This document shows, piece after piece, positions 46,275 through 59,242 of a stretch of DNA of 64,000 nt (positions are counted from its first letter, which is position 1; each line of letters begins with the position of its first letter). The notes beneath the pieces were generated by a model. That model was given only the letters and a program-made list of their open reading frames with translations. It made no database searches and was not told the origin of the DNA. The position numbers and the translations under genes are program-made. Origin of the DNA: Leptospira saintgironsiae (GTDB lineage Bacteria > Spirochaetota > Leptospiria > Leptospirales > Leptospiraceae); assembly GCF_002811765.1 (NCBI RefSeq), contig NZ_NPDR01000001.1, forward strand, positions 62,001 to 126,000, written 5' to 3'.

Positions 46275-47057
46275 TTAAAGAGTCCAGTATACCAAGATTT
46301 CCCGGTTACCATCTCTCCCGGTAATTGGGGAATCTTCCAAACCTATCCGTTTTCCTTTAATTTCACTTTTCAAAAACCGCAAAAAAGAACGGATCGTTTT
46401 CCAACGTATCCAAGGATCTCGCAAGACACCTTTATCCAAATTTCTGGATTCAGTTTCGAACTGAGGTTTGAATAGACTAACTATATTCCATCGAACGTCA
46501 GGATTTTTACTTTTGAGTTCAGAAAGAACAGGAAGAACAATACGAAGAGAAATAAAACTCAAATCCATTACGAGAAAGATCTCATCCGGAAACTTTTTCT
46601 CTGTTTTTTCAGCCCATAAAGAAGACAATAATTTCCAACTAGTATCTCTAATATGGAATCTATCTCTAACGGTAACCTTTGGATTCATCGCGACTTTGGA
46701 AGCCATCTGTCCATAGCCAACATCGAAGGCGAAAACTAACTCTGCTCCTTCTTCCAAAAGAACCTGAGTGAATCCCCCAGTCGAAGCTCCCCAATCTATA
46801 CAAAGTTTTTCTTTAACGGATATATTCCATTTTTCGAATGCGGCTTTAAGTTTGTAAGCTCCCCTACTTACATATTTAGGAATAATCTCTCTAATACGGA
46901 TCTCTACCGACTCTTCGAATAATGTACCAACCTTGTCGGACATTCTATCGTTCACAAGAACTGAACCGGATAAGATTAGGCTTCGAGCCTTGGAAATATC
47001 TTCAGCCAAACCCTTTTTCAAGAGTAAGTCATCTAGTCTAATTTTTTCTTTTGCCAA
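46275..47057 (-). CDS. tlyA: TlyA-family rRNA methyltransferase
   Basis: 260 residues. An N-terminal S4 RNA-binding domain (about 5-62; [20 protein letters not shown]) is joined to an FtsJ-type methyltransferase with the SAM loop CIDWGASTGGFTQVLL, FAFDVGYGQM, and DLSFISLR. TlyA proteins 2'-O-methylate rRNA; the old hemolysin name is not evidence of haemolysis. Its start overlaps the upstream polyprenyl synthase gene by 20 bases. Confidence 0.92.
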   Translation of the reverse strand: MAKEKIRLDDLLLKKGLAEDISKARSLILSGSVLVNDRMSDKVGTLFEESVEIRIREIIPKYVSRGAYKLKAAFEKWNISVKEKLCIDWGASTGGFTQVLLEEGAELVFAFDVGYGQMASKVAMNPKVTVRDRFHIRDTSWKLLSSLWAEKTEKKFPDEIFLVMDLSFISLRIVLPVLSELKSKNPDVRWNIVSLFKPQFETESRNLDKGVLRDPWIRWKTIRSFLRFLKSEIKGKRIGLEDSPITGRDGNREILVYWTL

Positions 47058-47979
47058 TGTTAGAAGGTAAGGATTGAAAGAATTCTGGAAATTCGGAAAC
47101 TTCTATTTTAGAAGAAGAAGTATCCAAATCGAATCCTAATTCTTCCAATTCAGAAACTATATGTGAAACCATCTGTTTGCAAGTTTCCATTCCATATAAA
47201 GAAGGGTAAGTGATCTTTCCTGATTTTCCATCTTTTCCTGGAGTTTTTCCGAGATCTTCTTTAGTACCTTCGATATCCAAAATATCGTCTGTGATTTGAA
47301 ATAATAAACCAAGCTTAGCACCATATTCGGAAATAGTTACTTCTCTTTCTAGGAAATCTTCTCTCAATCGATTTCCCATTAGAAAGGACGCCTGGATCAA
47401 AGCTCCGGTTTTCAATCTATGAGTTTTAGAAAGTAACTCTTCTTTTGTTCCAGTTAAAGAAGAAGGATTTCTCTCCAATAATAGATCATACATTTGTCCG
47501 GAAACCATTCCCGCGGCACCGGCACCTTTTGCCAAAGTCCTAACCAAATCCTTATGTAAATTTTTTTCAGAAGAATCGATCCCGGTCAACCAATCAAACG
47601 CATACGCCTGCAAAGCATCTCCAGCAAGTATCGCAGTTGCCTCTGAAAATTGTTTATGAAGAGAAGGTTTACCTCTTCTGAAATCATCATCATCCATACT
47701 AGGAAGATCATCATGGATCAAACTATATGTATGAACAAATTCTAATGCAGCTCCGATCGAAAGAGAATCATTATCTATCTTTCCAAAAGACGCGAAGGCA
47801 AGAATCGGCCTTAATCTTTTTCCACCAGCTCTCAGACTATATTCCATGGCTGCAGCAAGTTCAGGAGCAGATTCTTTTTTAAAAAACGGATATACTTGGT
47901 TTTCTAAGTAATCTTCGAAACGATCTTTAGAACGTTTTAGTAGTTGAGAAAGTTCGTTTGTTTCCGTTCGATTTGTCAT
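47038..47979 (-). CDS. ispA: Short-chain polyprenyl diphosphate synthase (IspA-like)
   Basis: 313 residues. The first Asp-rich motif is [16 protein letters not shown] and the second [18 protein letters not shown], with GKTPGKD downstream. Four residues separate the two Asp of the first motif, as in bacterial farnesyl diphosphate synthases. It condenses isopentenyl diphosphate units for quinone and undecaprenyl precursors. It overlaps both neighbours (4 bases with the reductase gene, 20 with tlyA), so the three are one operon. Confidence 0.92.
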   Translation of the reverse strand: MTNRTETNELSQLLKRSKDRFEDYLENQVYPFFKKESAPELAAAMEYSLRAGGKRLRPILAFASFGKIDNDSLSIGAALEFVHTYSLIHDDLPSMDDDDFRRGKPSLHKQFSEATAILAGDALQAYAFDWLTGIDSSEKNLHKDLVRTLAKGAGAAGMVSGQMYDLLLERNPSSLTGTKEELLSKTHRLKTGALIQASFLMGNRLREDFLEREVTISEYGAKLGLLFQITDDILDIEGTKEDLGKTPGKDGKSGKITYPSLYGMETCKQMVSHIVSELEELGFDLDTSSSKIEVSEFPEFFQSLPSNIGKRKN

Positions 47980-49004
47980 TTTCCCGATTCGACAGTAATC
48001 ACCACTTTGCCGGTAGTATTTCCAGTTTGGAAATGTCGGACTGCTTCCGGAAGATCCACAAAAGGGTATACGGAACCGATATGAGGTGGTTGCAAATTTA
48101 ATTTTAAAAGTGCTTTTAGATGAACAGTTAGTTCATCGATCTTCTCATATAACCAGATCAGATTGAATCCCATGACAGCTTTATTTTCAGAGACAATCTC
48201 TAATGTATCTACTTTAGGTCTGGTCAAATATCTCCAAGCTAAAGTCAGCCAATTGACCTTATCTCCCTGGCTCATAAAAGAAGCGGAGCCATAAACTACC
48301 ATGCGACCCATAGGAGAAAGAGCGTCGTAGCTTGCTTTGAAAATTTTACCGCCGATACATTCTAAAACTAAATGTAATTCTCTGCCACCTAGTGCGGTTT
48401 TTAATTCTTCTGGAAACCGAGAAGATCGAATGATCCAAGCATCATAACCTTCCTTCTCCAAAAGAGAAATTTTAGAATGATTTCCTACAGAACCTAAAGT
48501 CCAAGCTCCGAATTTTTTAGCGATACGATTAGCGTAAATTCCTACTCCACCCGCAGCACTATGTATCAAAACGTTTTGACCTTTTCTTAGATCTCCTAAA
48601 GGAAGAAGAGCATAATAAGCAGTAAGTCCTTGGACTAAAAATCCCGCTCCTTGCTCAAAACTCCATTTTGATGGAAGTGGGAAAATATATCTAGAGTCTA
48701 TGTTTATATAATCCGCATAAGCTCCGAATCTGGTCACTCCCATGACCTTGTCATTTTTTTTGAAGTTTTTGACCTTCTTACCAACAGCGATCACCTTGCC
48801 GGAATATTCCAAACCTGGAATAAAAGAACCTTTAGGTGTAGCGCTATACAATCCTTGGATCGCAAAAATATCTGCAAAATTCAGACCGATTGCACGGATC
48901 TCTATAGTGACTTCATTATCCTGCGGAGGGGGAAGTTCCTCTTCTCTTCTTTCCAGAGAATCTAAAGAACCCTTGGTATCGACTCTATAAACGGAGCGAA
49001 TCAT
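47976..49004 (-). CDS. Zinc-independent MDR-family oxidoreductase (quinone reductase-like)
   Basis: 342 residues. The GroES-like N-terminal domain has [20 protein letters not shown] and [15 protein letters not shown]; the Rossmann motif is [11 protein letters not shown]. No structural or catalytic zinc Cys set is present, so it fits quinone oxidoreductase/VAT-1-like members. It likely reduces an enone or quinone with NADPH. It is first of the reductase-ispA-tlyA operon; a link to quinone metabolism is plausible but not shown. Confidence 0.88.
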   Translation of the reverse strand: MIRSVYRVDTKGSLDSLERREEELPPPQDNEVTIEIRAIGLNFADIFAIQGLYSATPKGSFIPGLEYSGKVIAVGKKVKNFKKNDKVMGVTRFGAYADYINIDSRYIFPLPSKWSFEQGAGFLVQGLTAYYALLPLGDLRKGQNVLIHSAAGGVGIYANRIAKKFGAWTLGSVGNHSKISLLEKEGYDAWIIRSSRFPEELKTALGGRELHLVLECIGGKIFKASYDALSPMGRMVVYGSASFMSQGDKVNWLTLAWRYLTRPKVDTLEIVSENKAVMGFNLIWLYEKIDELTVHLKALLKLNLQPPHIGSVYPFVDLPEAVRHFQTGNTTGKVVITVESGK

Positions 49005-49055
49005 GAGGGCATTCTGCTCTTTTAATTCCTATCCTAAAAGGAAAAAATAGATACG

Positions 49056-49079
49056 AACGGAGGAAAAATTTCCTCCGTT
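49056..49079 (-). terminator. Hairpin after the dienelactone hydrolase gene
   Basis: AACGGAGGAA pairs with TTCCTCCGTT, a 10 bp stem that begins 10 bases after the hydrolase stop on the - strand. A T-rich stretch follows only after about 8 bases, so termination efficiency is uncertain. Confidence 0.55.
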
Positions 49080-49089
49080 TCTTGGATGG

Positions 49090-49875
49090 TTACTTAGAAG
49101 GGAAAATTTCTTTTAGGAAATTCTTGAGCTCCAACCAGGAACGTTTATCCGCTTTTTCATTATAAGCCGCCCCTTTAGAGTTATCATTCCCTGCTTCTTT
49201 GATGGTGAAAGAATGAACCGCTCCTCCGTAAGAAACAAGCTGCCAATCCACTCCAGCATTTCTCATTTCTTCTTGGAAAGCTGCCACCTCATCCGGTTTT
49301 ACAAAAGGATCATCTGCTCCATGAAGTGCCAAAACTTTGCCTTTAATATTTTTTGCATCTTCTGCCTTAGGAGCAGATAGACCACCATGAAAGCTGATGG
49401 TTCCTTTTAGCGGAGCTCCACTTCTTGCCAACTCTAGGGCAGTGGTTCCGCCAAAACAATATCCTAAGATCGCGAGATTTTTTGGGTCCACACCAGTTTG
49501 GGATTTTAACGCGTCTAACGCGGCCTGGCCTCTGGCTCTCAATAATTTGCGGTCGCCTTCTCTAAAAGAAGCAGCTAATTTAGAAGCTTCTTCCATAGAT
49601 TTAGGACGTACACCTTTTCCATAAATATCCGCAGCAAAAGCAACATAACCTAATTCTGCGAGTTGTTCTGCTCTTGCCTTTGTATTTTCTCCTAAGCCCA
49701 TCCAATCATGGACAAGCACAATACCTGGAGCTTTTTTGGCTCCTTCCGGATAAGCAACAAAACCTTCTAAGACAGTGTCGCCTTGTTTGTATTCTACGAA
49801 TTCGGATTTAACTTTTGCAGATAAAACATTCGTCGCTAAAAGAAACGTTATACTGAACCAAATGATCTTTTTCAT
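49090..49875 (-). CDS. Dienelactone hydrolase-family protein, exported
   Basis: 261 residues. A signal peptide (about 1-20) indicates export. The nucleophile elbow is GYCFGG with Cys140 rather than Ser, the hallmark of this family; the acid is in HGADDPFVKP and the His in GGAVHSFT. E36-to-HD segment VHDWMG also matches. Dienelactone hydrolases open lactones, but exported relatives act on other esters. Stand-alone transcription is likely: GAGGAA lies near the ATG and a hairpin follows. Confidence 0.88.
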   Translation of the reverse strand: MKKIIWFSITFLLATNVLSAKVKSEFVEYKQGDTVLEGFVAYPEGAKKAPGIVLVHDWMGLGENTKARAEQLAELGYVAFAADIYGKGVRPKSMEEASKLAASFREGDRKLLRARGQAALDALKSQTGVDPKNLAILGYCFGGTTALELARSGAPLKGTISFHGGLSAPKAEDAKNIKGKVLALHGADDPFVKPDEVAAFQEEMRNAGVDWQLVSYGGAVHSFTIKEAGNDNSKGAAYNEKADKRSWLELKNFLKEIFPSK

Positions 49876-49956
49876 GCTTATATTCCTCGGGAATTCCCGT
49901 TTGAAAAATAAATTTGATATTAGACTGATTCGAAATTTAAAGCGAAAAACTTAAGA

Positions 49957-51180
49957 TCAAAAATAAACTACACGAAGATCCAAACCACCATGAGTGATAT
50001 GTACTGTTTGTAATTTAGAGCTAATTCCTTTTAAAAAAGCAGACCAAGTTTCTTCGTCTGGGCAAAGAATAAATCCGGAAACTTCGCAAGGAAGCTCCCA
50101 CCAAACTTTTAAAGTTTCTGCGATACGTTTGTACAATCCAAGGTCGGAACCTTTTTGTATTCTCAAACCATAAGGTGGATTAAGAGGCATCCAGATTTTT
50201 CCTGGTTTGCCTGCGGATTCCCAGACTTCTTTAGGAGATAAAGAGAAGAAGTCACCACCTTTCCCGATAAATCGATTTTGTGAACTCAAAGGAAATTGTT
50301 TTATAAATTTCTGATATTCTTCGCTTCTTTCGTTTAGATAGGAGAAAATTTCCGGTTCTGAATCGTTATACCAGAATGTGAATTTTTTATTTTCTTCTTC
50401 CGGTCCTATCTTACGTTTTAAAAAATCCCAACTAGGCGCTGGAAATTCTTTCAGTTCTTGGAACATATAGTTCCTATCTAAATGAGGAAATCCAAGTTTA
50501 AAAAGTAAAGAAGCTGATTCCCAAATAAATGTCCCTGAACCTGCAAATGGTACAAATACTCCATCAGGATCTGGCATACTTTTCTTTAATAAATGTAAAA
50601 GAAAAGCGGCGGTATCTTCCCTGACAGGAGCAGATTTAGATAGAGGTTTAAAATTTCCCCTTTGGAACAGGGGAGCGCCTGCCAAACTTAAAGAAAGAAT
50701 GATACTTTCTCCAAGAGCAAGTGCATTCAGTTCAGTGTTTTTAGAATCAGGATCTCCAGATGAGGAATAAGATTCTTCCCAAAAAGAATATAATTCTTCT
50801 CTGGAAATTTCTTTTCTTCCCCGCACCTGTGGATGGAAGTTTATCCCCCAACCTTCTGGTAAAATTTCATTTTCTCTTAAAGATTCTATCAAACCGGAGA
50901 AATTAAACTCTTCATCCAAAGGGAATTTACCCAGGTTCAAACGAAAATCTCTGATCCAAGGAATTCTAACCAATACTTCTAACGCTTGGCGAAAATTCGT
51001 TTTTTCTAATATAAACTTCTCTGGAAAAACCTTAAATTCAGGAGTATGATTTCTAGGAAGAAATGGATCGGAAATAATTTGAGAAAGTAAAACTTCCGTT
51101 TCTTTAGCAGAGCCAGGAGGAACTAAAAATTCCCATCTAAGAGGTTTGCCGGATTTAAACTTGGGAATTTTCCAATCCAT
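49957..51180 (-). CDS. RlmL-like 23S rRNA guanine methyltransferase
   Basis: 407 residues. The N-terminal half resembles a divergent THUMP-type RNA-binding region, then AGAPLFQRGNFKPLSKSAPV and REDTAAFLL lead into the Rossmann methyltransferase with FVPFAGSGTFIWESA (SAM loop) and the base-flipping NPPYGLRI motif. These match YpsC/RlmL N2-guanine methyltransferases. It is about half the size of E. coli RlmKL, so only the m2G domain is present. No ribosome site is obvious. Confidence is good for the fold and moderate for the exact base. Confidence 0.8.
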   Translation of the reverse strand: MDWKIPKFKSGKPLRWEFLVPPGSAKETEVLLSQIISDPFLPRNHTPEFKVFPEKFILEKTNFRQALEVLVRIPWIRDFRLNLGKFPLDEEFNFSGLIESLRENEILPEGWGINFHPQVRGRKEISREELYSFWEESYSSSGDPDSKNTELNALALGESIILSLSLAGAPLFQRGNFKPLSKSAPVREDTAAFLLHLLKKSMPDPDGVFVPFAGSGTFIWESASLLFKLGFPHLDRNYMFQELKEFPAPSWDFLKRKIGPEEENKKFTFWYNDSEPEIFSYLNERSEEYQKFIKQFPLSSQNRFIGKGGDFFSLSPKEVWESAGKPGKIWMPLNPPYGLRIQKGSDLGLYKRIAETLKVWWELPCEVSGFILCPDEETWSAFLKGISSKLQTVHITHGGLDLRVVYF

Positions 51181-51235
51181 AGAGATATTTTTTTAAAATC
51201 GATTCTCCAGGAAAGGAAAAAGTCCCAGATACTTC

Positions 51236-51748
51236 TCACTTAGAATTTAAAGCGGAAACTCCTGCTCTGGCTACTTGCCCATCTTGAGTAGATTGGGCTC
51301 CCGAAACTCCAATCGCCCCTATAATTTTTCCGTCCAGAAGGATCAGCTCTCCACCTTCTAAAGGAAAAACTCCTGGAACAGCTAAAAGCCTGAGACCAAT
51401 ACCACCTTTTTCAACCGCCTCTTCCAATGCGCGGCTCGGTCTTTTAAAATTATTAGCGGTCGCAGCTTTTCCCTTTGCGATATCAATGGAACCTATCTGA
51501 GTATTATCCATTTTTTGAAGTAATACCAAATTTCCTCCTGTATCAACAATAGCGATCGCCATATTCCATTGGTTTTTCTTTGCTTCAGCTTCTGCGGCAG
51601 CGATTACCTTTTTGGCCTGTTCCAAATTAATATTGGGTCCATAACTTAAAGGTTGGGCATGGGAGGGTAAGACAATTCCGAAAAATAAAAAGCAGAAGGC
51701 CAAAAACTTTGGGAATAAATTTACAAATATCGAATGTTTTCTTTTCAA
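51236..51748 (-). CDS. GlcG/HbpS-like heme-binding-family protein, exported
   Basis: 170 residues from TTG at 51748, fixed by AAGGAG 7 bases upstream; the ATG 21 bases earlier lies upstream of that site. A signal peptide (about 8-31, ending SHA) is followed by a GlcG domain: NLEQAKKVIAAAEAEAKK, MAIAIVDTGGNLVLLQKMD, GSIDIAKGKAATA and IGAIGVSGA. Related HbpS binds heme outside the cell; a periplasmic or extracellular role is therefore inferred. No linked transporter gene is present. Confidence 0.85.
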   Translation of the reverse strand: MKRKHSIFVNLFPKFLAFCFLFFGIVLPSHAQPLSYGPNINLEQAKKVIAAAEAEAKKNQWNMAIAIVDTGGNLVLLQKMDNTQIGSIDIAKGKAATANNFKRPSRALEEAVEKGGIGLRLLAVPGVFPLEGGELILLDGKIIGAIGVSGAQSTQDGQVARAGVSALNSK

Positions 51749-51884
51749 AAGAATTCTCCTTAAACACAAAAACGCACTTTCTGATCTCTCAAAAAGGACT
51801 ATAGTGTTAGATTTTGGATTTTAGTCTGAGAAGCGGAAAAATCTATCTGTCAATTAAAAAGAAGATCTTTCCGCCTTTGTAGAT

Positions 51885-53906
51885 TTAGAATTCTGGAGAA
51901 ACGAACTTGGCTTGGCCAGCGCGAGGACGGATCACAAATCTATATTTACGTTTTGCAATTTGTTCCGGGTTGTACCAACGAACTTGATAAACTGCCATTC
52001 CTTTTCCTGAGTTAGAAGTTTTTCTCACTTCTATATCAACTCCCTTATCGTCTACAGGTTCTCCATCCAGGGTTAACTCTTTCCAATCATTACCTTCTTT
52101 GTATTCAATAGAAACTAAAGATTCATGTAAGGAAATTTCAGAACGACCCACATCTTTATAACGGAAGACCCAATGTTTTTCCAGATTTTCTTCTGCTAAG
52201 ATTAGCTCAGGAGAATCTACTAATTCTCTTACGCCTTCTGATTTTTCAGTTTCAGGAAAACGATCAGAACGATCCAATTCGTAATTCCAAGACGCAGGGA
52301 ATGCTTCTTTTCCTCCAGCAGCTGGAAGATTTTTGGTCAGGTCAGCAAGATGTGCCTGTAAGAATGGTTGGGTGCCTGGTCCGTAAAGAGTATGACCACC
52401 TTCATAATGTTGGCGAGTATATTCTTCTGGAGTAGTTACATAACCGAAGTATCCGTTTGCACAACTGATCACAGATGCATTCTTGATCGGTTGAGAGCTG
52501 GACTTTAATGCCTCATCCACAAATCTTTTTCCAGATTCTTTAGTAACTTCAAAAGGAACAGGAAGAAGAAGTGTGTCTGCAATTTTCACAGACTGTAAAA
52601 GAAGTTTATGAGGGAACTTTGATTTTGGAAGAACGATAGGTTGAAGATATTTGAAACCTACTATTCTTTTATGACCTTGGCAACCACCTGTCAAAAACCA
52701 ACGAGGCCAACCTTCTGCAAAGAATGGTAACCAGCTCAATACTGGAGTGAGTCCATCTTCAGCTCCGCCTGTTAATGCAGTTCCTACATAAGGACGATCA
52801 CAAACTTCTGCATCAGCTATCTTTTGGTTTTCATACAGATCCACTTCTCTTGTATTAAAAGAAAGATTAGCTTCAGTGCTTAGAGAGTTTTGCAAAGAAT
52901 CAAAAAGTTTGGAAGCTTCTGCCCCGATTGCTTCTCCAATTCTTCTGGATTCTATGAATCCTTGCATGTCTTCACGATAATCGGGAGAATTATCTCCGTG
53001 GGTAGAATTGTTTAGAGCATGGATTGGATCCCAGCTTGGTTTAAAATCTTTACGGATTTTCTTCTCTAAAATTCGAGTTGGATAAGCAAACACATCTGCG
53101 TTCGCAACATCATTTGAATTAGGTACAGTCGTCCCGTGAACAGAGAATGTAGAGAATGCACCAAGAGGTTTGTATCTTCCGTCTTTATCTTGTGCATCAA
53201 TGCGGATCATCACTAGATCAGGATTGATTGCTTGGTATTGGATCTCTGGTTTTAATTCTTCGAATCCAGAGTTTTTATTAGCTCGATAAGCATCCAAAGA
53301 TCTGTTTCTGGTCAGTCCCCAAATAGCGGTTTTTCCAGAGGCGATCTTAGCTGGTTTTGCAGATTTGTATGCTTCTTCTACTCCATTGGTCAAACGATCC
53401 AATACGAAATCAGTCCAACCCTTATCGAATCCAGGTTTGTTAGAAGCAAACTCGTTATAAAAATTATTATCGTAAAAGTTAGCAGGAGCAGAGTGTGTAT
53501 GAGTTCCTGCAAACACTATCCCACCAAAAGAAATATCTGTCTTAGAAGCCAAACGTTCTGCAAGCAAATGATGGATCAAAAGTGATCCGGATAAAAGATC
53601 ACTTTGGATCAGAACGACTGGCTCATTTGCATCTTTTCTAATATAGAAAATCCTAGCATAAAGACGAGTGCGGAAACCTTTTTCGGTCTCAGCCATTTTG
53701 GAATAACCTGCTAAAGGTAAACCGGGAGGAGGAGTTAAATCCACCTTGGAAATTCCAGCAACCAGCCCTCTGGTTTTGGATATGACTTCCGGTTTTTTAT
53801 AAGCGATCTTATATTCGGCGACGGTTCCGCAAGCGACTGCAGAAAAGATTAGAAGGATCGAAATTAGGTACGGTTGTATTTTCTTCACTATTTGATTCGG
53901 TTTCAT
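51885..53906 (-). CDS. Neutral ceramidase-like lipoprotein
   Basis: 673 residues behind a strong GGAGGGGG site. Signal segment ends in IFSAVAC (Cys26), a lipobox. The catalytic domain has AGISKVDLTPPPGLPLAGYS, GTHTHSAPANF, GDNSPD with Ser307 at the expected nucleophile, PVPFEVTKESG and YVTTPEEYTRQHYEGGHTLY. The zinc-site motif that is WFGVHTTSM in the other paralogue reads FSVHGTTV here. A C-terminal Ig-like domain (about 560-673) follows. It keeps the catalytic Ser that the paralogue at 13394 lacks. It stands alone on its strand; amide or lipid hydrolysis at the cell surface is inferred. Confidence 0.85.
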   Translation of the reverse strand: MKPNQIVKKIQPYLISILLIFSAVACGTVAEYKIAYKKPEVISKTRGLVAGISKVDLTPPPGLPLAGYSKMAETEKGFRTRLYARIFYIRKDANEPVVLIQSDLLSGSLLIHHLLAERLASKTDISFGGIVFAGTHTHSAPANFYDNNFYNEFASNKPGFDKGWTDFVLDRLTNGVEEAYKSAKPAKIASGKTAIWGLTRNRSLDAYRANKNSGFEELKPEIQYQAINPDLVMIRIDAQDKDGRYKPLGAFSTFSVHGTTVPNSNDVANADVFAYPTRILEKKIRKDFKPSWDPIHALNNSTHGDNSPDYREDMQGFIESRRIGEAIGAEASKLFDSLQNSLSTEANLSFNTREVDLYENQKIADAEVCDRPYVGTALTGGAEDGLTPVLSWLPFFAEGWPRWFLTGGCQGHKRIVGFKYLQPIVLPKSKFPHKLLLQSVKIADTLLLPVPFEVTKESGKRFVDEALKSSSQPIKNASVISCANGYFGYVTTPEEYTRQHYEGGHTLYGPGTQPFLQAHLADLTKNLPAAGGKEAFPASWNYELDRSDRFPETEKSEGVRELVDSPELILAEENLEKHWVFRYKDVGRSEISLHESLVSIEYKEGNDWKELTLDGEPVDDKGVDIEVRKTSNSGKGMAVYQVRWYNPEQIAKRKYRFVIRPRAGQAKFVSPEF

Positions 53907-54100
53907 TCCCCCTCCGGGAATTCTTTGGTTTTTTTAGCCTCTACTTGCTATCAGAAGGGTAAGTTCTTAGCAAGAATTTTCGGATACGAGTATGTTATCG
54001 ATCCGTCTTACAAACCAATTATATTCTCCAAAAATAGCTCGGATTTTTGACCCTCTTATTAGTTTGAGACAAAATAAGAAATAAAGATCAGGAATCTTCT

Positions 54101-54568
54101 ATGTCCCAACCGGGCTTTTTACAAAGACTTAAATTTCATTTTTTCAATTTCTATCCTCCTTACTTCGGTGCGGGTATCAAGGTGAAAGCTTTAAACAAAG
54201 ATAGGACCTTATTCTCCACTACAATGAAACTCACACCATTCAATAAGAACTATGTGGGAACACAATTCGGAGGATCTCTCTACTCCATGTGTGATCCTTT
54301 TTATATGTTGATCCTAATGGAACATTTAGGGTCCGGATATTTGGTCTGGGACAAAGCAGCAACTATCAGATTCATAAAACCAGGAGAAGGTACTGTAAGA
54401 GCTGAATTCCATATCCCTAAGGAAAAAATCCAAGAGATCAAAGAAGAAACAGATCGTAAAAGAAAAATGGACGTTACATTCACGGCTCAGATCGTCGATG
54501 TGAAAACAGGCAAGCTCGTGGCAGAAGTAGACAAAGTTATCTATGTCAGAAAAAAATTGAAAGAGTAA
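54101..54568 (+). CDS. DUF4442 hotdog-fold protein
   Basis: 155 residues. The conserved core [20 protein letters not shown] and [16 protein letters not shown], then [13 protein letters not shown] match DUF4442, a hotdog-fold family related to thioesterases. The Asp in the SMCDPF segment lies near the expected catalytic position of hotdog enzymes. It could cleave acyl-CoA, but activity is not established. It stands alone, followed by a palindromic element and the gcv operon. Confidence 0.82.
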   Translation: MSQPGFLQRLKFHFFNFYPPYFGAGIKVKALNKDRTLFSTTMKLTPFNKNYVGTQFGGSLYSMCDPFYMLILMEHLGSGYLVWDKAATIRFIKPGEGTVRAEFHIPKEKIQEIKEETDRKRKMDVTFTAQIVDVKTGKLVAEVDKVIYVRKKLKE

Positions 54569-54607
54569 GATCTTAAACTCTTCCGCCCAAATTTCGTCAG
54601 TGCGGAA

Positions 54608-54627
54608 TTTGTTGGAGTTCCTACAAA
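54608..54627. repeat. Imperfect palindrome with GGAGTTCC core, copy 2
   Basis: TTTGT, mismatch, GGAGTTCC, mismatch, ACAAA: the same architecture as 38526-38547 with a different outer stem. It lies 40 bases after the DUF4442 stop codon. Confidence 0.5.
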
Positions 54628-54663
54628 GCCTAGGACCTTCTACTCGAATGATCCTAAAGAAAG

Positions 54664-54686
54664 CCCTTTAAATCTTTTTTAAAGGG
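54664..54686 (+). terminator. Possible weak terminator before gcvT
   Basis: CCCTTTAAA pairs with TTTAAAGGG around a short T-rich loop. No T tract follows directly, so it may instead be a leader structure of the gcv operon. Confidence 0.35.
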
Positions 54687-54740
54687 GCCTAAAATTGTTT
54701 TTCCCTAGGAACTACGATGAAATGATGGCCCCAAACGCTT

Positions 54741-55853
54741 ATGTCCCAATGGAAAACCACACCTCTGTATGAGGAGCATAAACTTTTAGGCGCTAAGATG
54801 ATACCTTTCGGCGGCTGGGATATGCCTGTTCAATATTCAGGAATCATCGCTGAACATACAGCGACTAGAGAAGCTGCCGGTCTCTTCGATGTTTCCCATA
54901 TGGGGGAAATTTTTATCGAAGGCCAGGCTGATATTATTCTCGGCTTTCTCGAATCGGTTACCTGCAATTCTGTTTCTTCTTTAGCAAATGGACAAGTGCA
55001 GTACAATGCAATCATCAATGAGAATGGCGGACTAGTCGACGATATCACTCTCTACAAGTTTAACGATCAAAAATATATGATCTGCGCAAACGCGTCCAAT
55101 GTGGATTCAGTTTATGCGTATCTAAAAAAGTATGTACCAAGTTCTGCAAAATTAGAAAACCAAAGTTCATCGTGGCATCAGATCGCGATCCAAGGCCCCA
55201 AAGCAGATTCCATTCTTTCTTCTTATTTTAAATCTGATCTAAGCCATATCGGATATTATAAATTCGTGTTATTCTCCTTTGCGGGAGAAGAGATCATTCT
55301 TTCCAGGACTGGTTATACAGGCGAAGACGGATTCGAAATTTACAGTTCTAATTCTACTGGTGTTAGAATCTGGAAGGAACTATTAGAGTTCGGAAAAACA
55401 GAAGGACTTCTTCCTGTAGGTTTAGGCGCGAGAGACACACTTCGTATTGAAGCAAAATATCCTCTTTACGGTCATGAGTTGGACGAGAACAGAAGTCCAA
55501 TCCAATCCGGGATAGGCTGGATCGTAAAAGAAAAGAAAACACCTTATCCTAAATACGAACAGATCATCTCCGAAAAAAAAGAAGGGCCTAAAAGAAAGAT
55601 CGTGGCATTCGAGCTGCAAGAAGCAGGTGTTCCAAGAGAGAATATGCCAGTATTAGATTCTAACGGCAAAAATATCGGGATCACAACTTCCGGTACCTTC
55701 TCCCCCTCCTTAAAAAAAGGAATAGGGCTTGCTCTCGTTGACTCTGAAAAGATCCAACATGGAGAATCCATCCAAATCGAGATCAGAGGACAGGCAAAGT
55801 CCGCAATTATATTCACCCAATCTTTCATTCCGGGTAGCATTCGGAAAAATTAA
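54741..55853 (+). CDS. gcvT: Aminomethyltransferase, glycine cleavage T protein
   Basis: 370 residues. Motifs are [20 protein letters not shown], the folate-binding [16 protein letters not shown] and [19 protein letters not shown]. It transfers the methylene of glycine from the lipoylated H protein to tetrahydrofolate and releases ammonia. It is first in gcvT-gcvH-gcvP. No strong Shine-Dalgarno sequence is visible before the ATG. A glycine riboswitch is not evident upstream. Confidence 0.95.
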   Translation: MSQWKTTPLYEEHKLLGAKMIPFGGWDMPVQYSGIIAEHTATREAAGLFDVSHMGEIFIEGQADIILGFLESVTCNSVSSLANGQVQYNAIINENGGLVDDITLYKFNDQKYMICANASNVDSVYAYLKKYVPSSAKLENQSSSWHQIAIQGPKADSILSSYFKSDLSHIGYYKFVLFSFAGEEIILSRTGYTGEDGFEIYSSNSTGVRIWKELLEFGKTEGLLPVGLGARDTLRIEAKYPLYGHELDENRSPIQSGIGWIVKEKKTPYPKYEQIISEKKEGPKRKIVAFELQEAGVPRENMPVLDSNGKNIGITTSGTFSPSLKKGIGLALVDSEKIQHGESIQIEIRGQAKSAIIFTQSFIPGSIRKN

Positions 55854-55868
55854 ACTAAGGATTTTCAA

Positions 55869-56261
55869 ATGGCAGTAACTAACGCACCTCCGGGTTATAA
55901 GTTCACAGAAAAACACGAATGGGTAAAAGTAGAAGGAGATACCGCATTGATCGGGATCTCTGACTATGCTCAGGCGGCACTTGGAGATATCGTTTTTGTG
56001 GACCTTCCAAAAGTAGGAAAATCTATCAAACAATCGGATACATTCGGAACAATCGAATCCGTAAAGGCTGCAGAAGATTTATACGCTCCTATCAGCGGAG
56101 AAGTAGTCGAAGTTAATGGAAACCTTTCCAAAAACCCGGCTGAAGTGAATTCAGATCCTTTTGGATCTTGGATGATCCGAGTCAAAGGGATCAATTCTTC
56201 CGAGTTGGAGAAATTATTAGATCCCGAATCTTACAGAGAATTAGTAAGCAAACTGGATTAG
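55869..56261 (+). CDS. gcvH: Glycine cleavage H protein
   Basis: 130 residues, the usual H-protein size. It has [24 protein letters not shown]-like [18 protein letters not shown], and the lipoylation site [10 protein letters not shown] with Lys66 as the lipoylated residue. It shuttles the aminomethyl group between P, T and L proteins. It begins 15 bases after gcvT with a purine-rich ribosome site AAGGA. Confidence 0.95.
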   Translation: MAVTNAPPGYKFTEKHEWVKVEGDTALIGISDYAQAALGDIVFVDLPKVGKSIKQSDTFGTIESVKAAEDLYAPISGEVVEVNGNLSKNPAEVNSDPFGSWMIRVKGINSSELEKLLDPESYRELVSKLD

Positions 56262-56270
56262 GAAAATAGA

Positions 56271-59159
<2,889 letters not shown>

Positions 59160-59188
59160 TTTTTTCTAAAAGCCAGAAGACAATAAAA

Positions 59189-59219
59189 AAGACCGGGGCA
59201 AAAACCTCGGTCTTTTGTT
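59189..59219 (+). terminator. Rho-independent terminator after the gcv operon
   Basis: AAGACCGGGG pairs with CCTCGGTCTT (one G-U pair) around a short A-rich loop, followed by TTTGTTTT. Confidence 0.8.
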
Positions 59220-59242
59220 TTAAGAAGAATGAAGATTAGGAA

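Noticed and set aside
54569..54740. Glycine riboswitch upstream of gcvT
   Set aside because: The conserved GGAGAG-type aptamer cores are absent; only a weak CCCTTTAAA hairpin and a palindrome are present.
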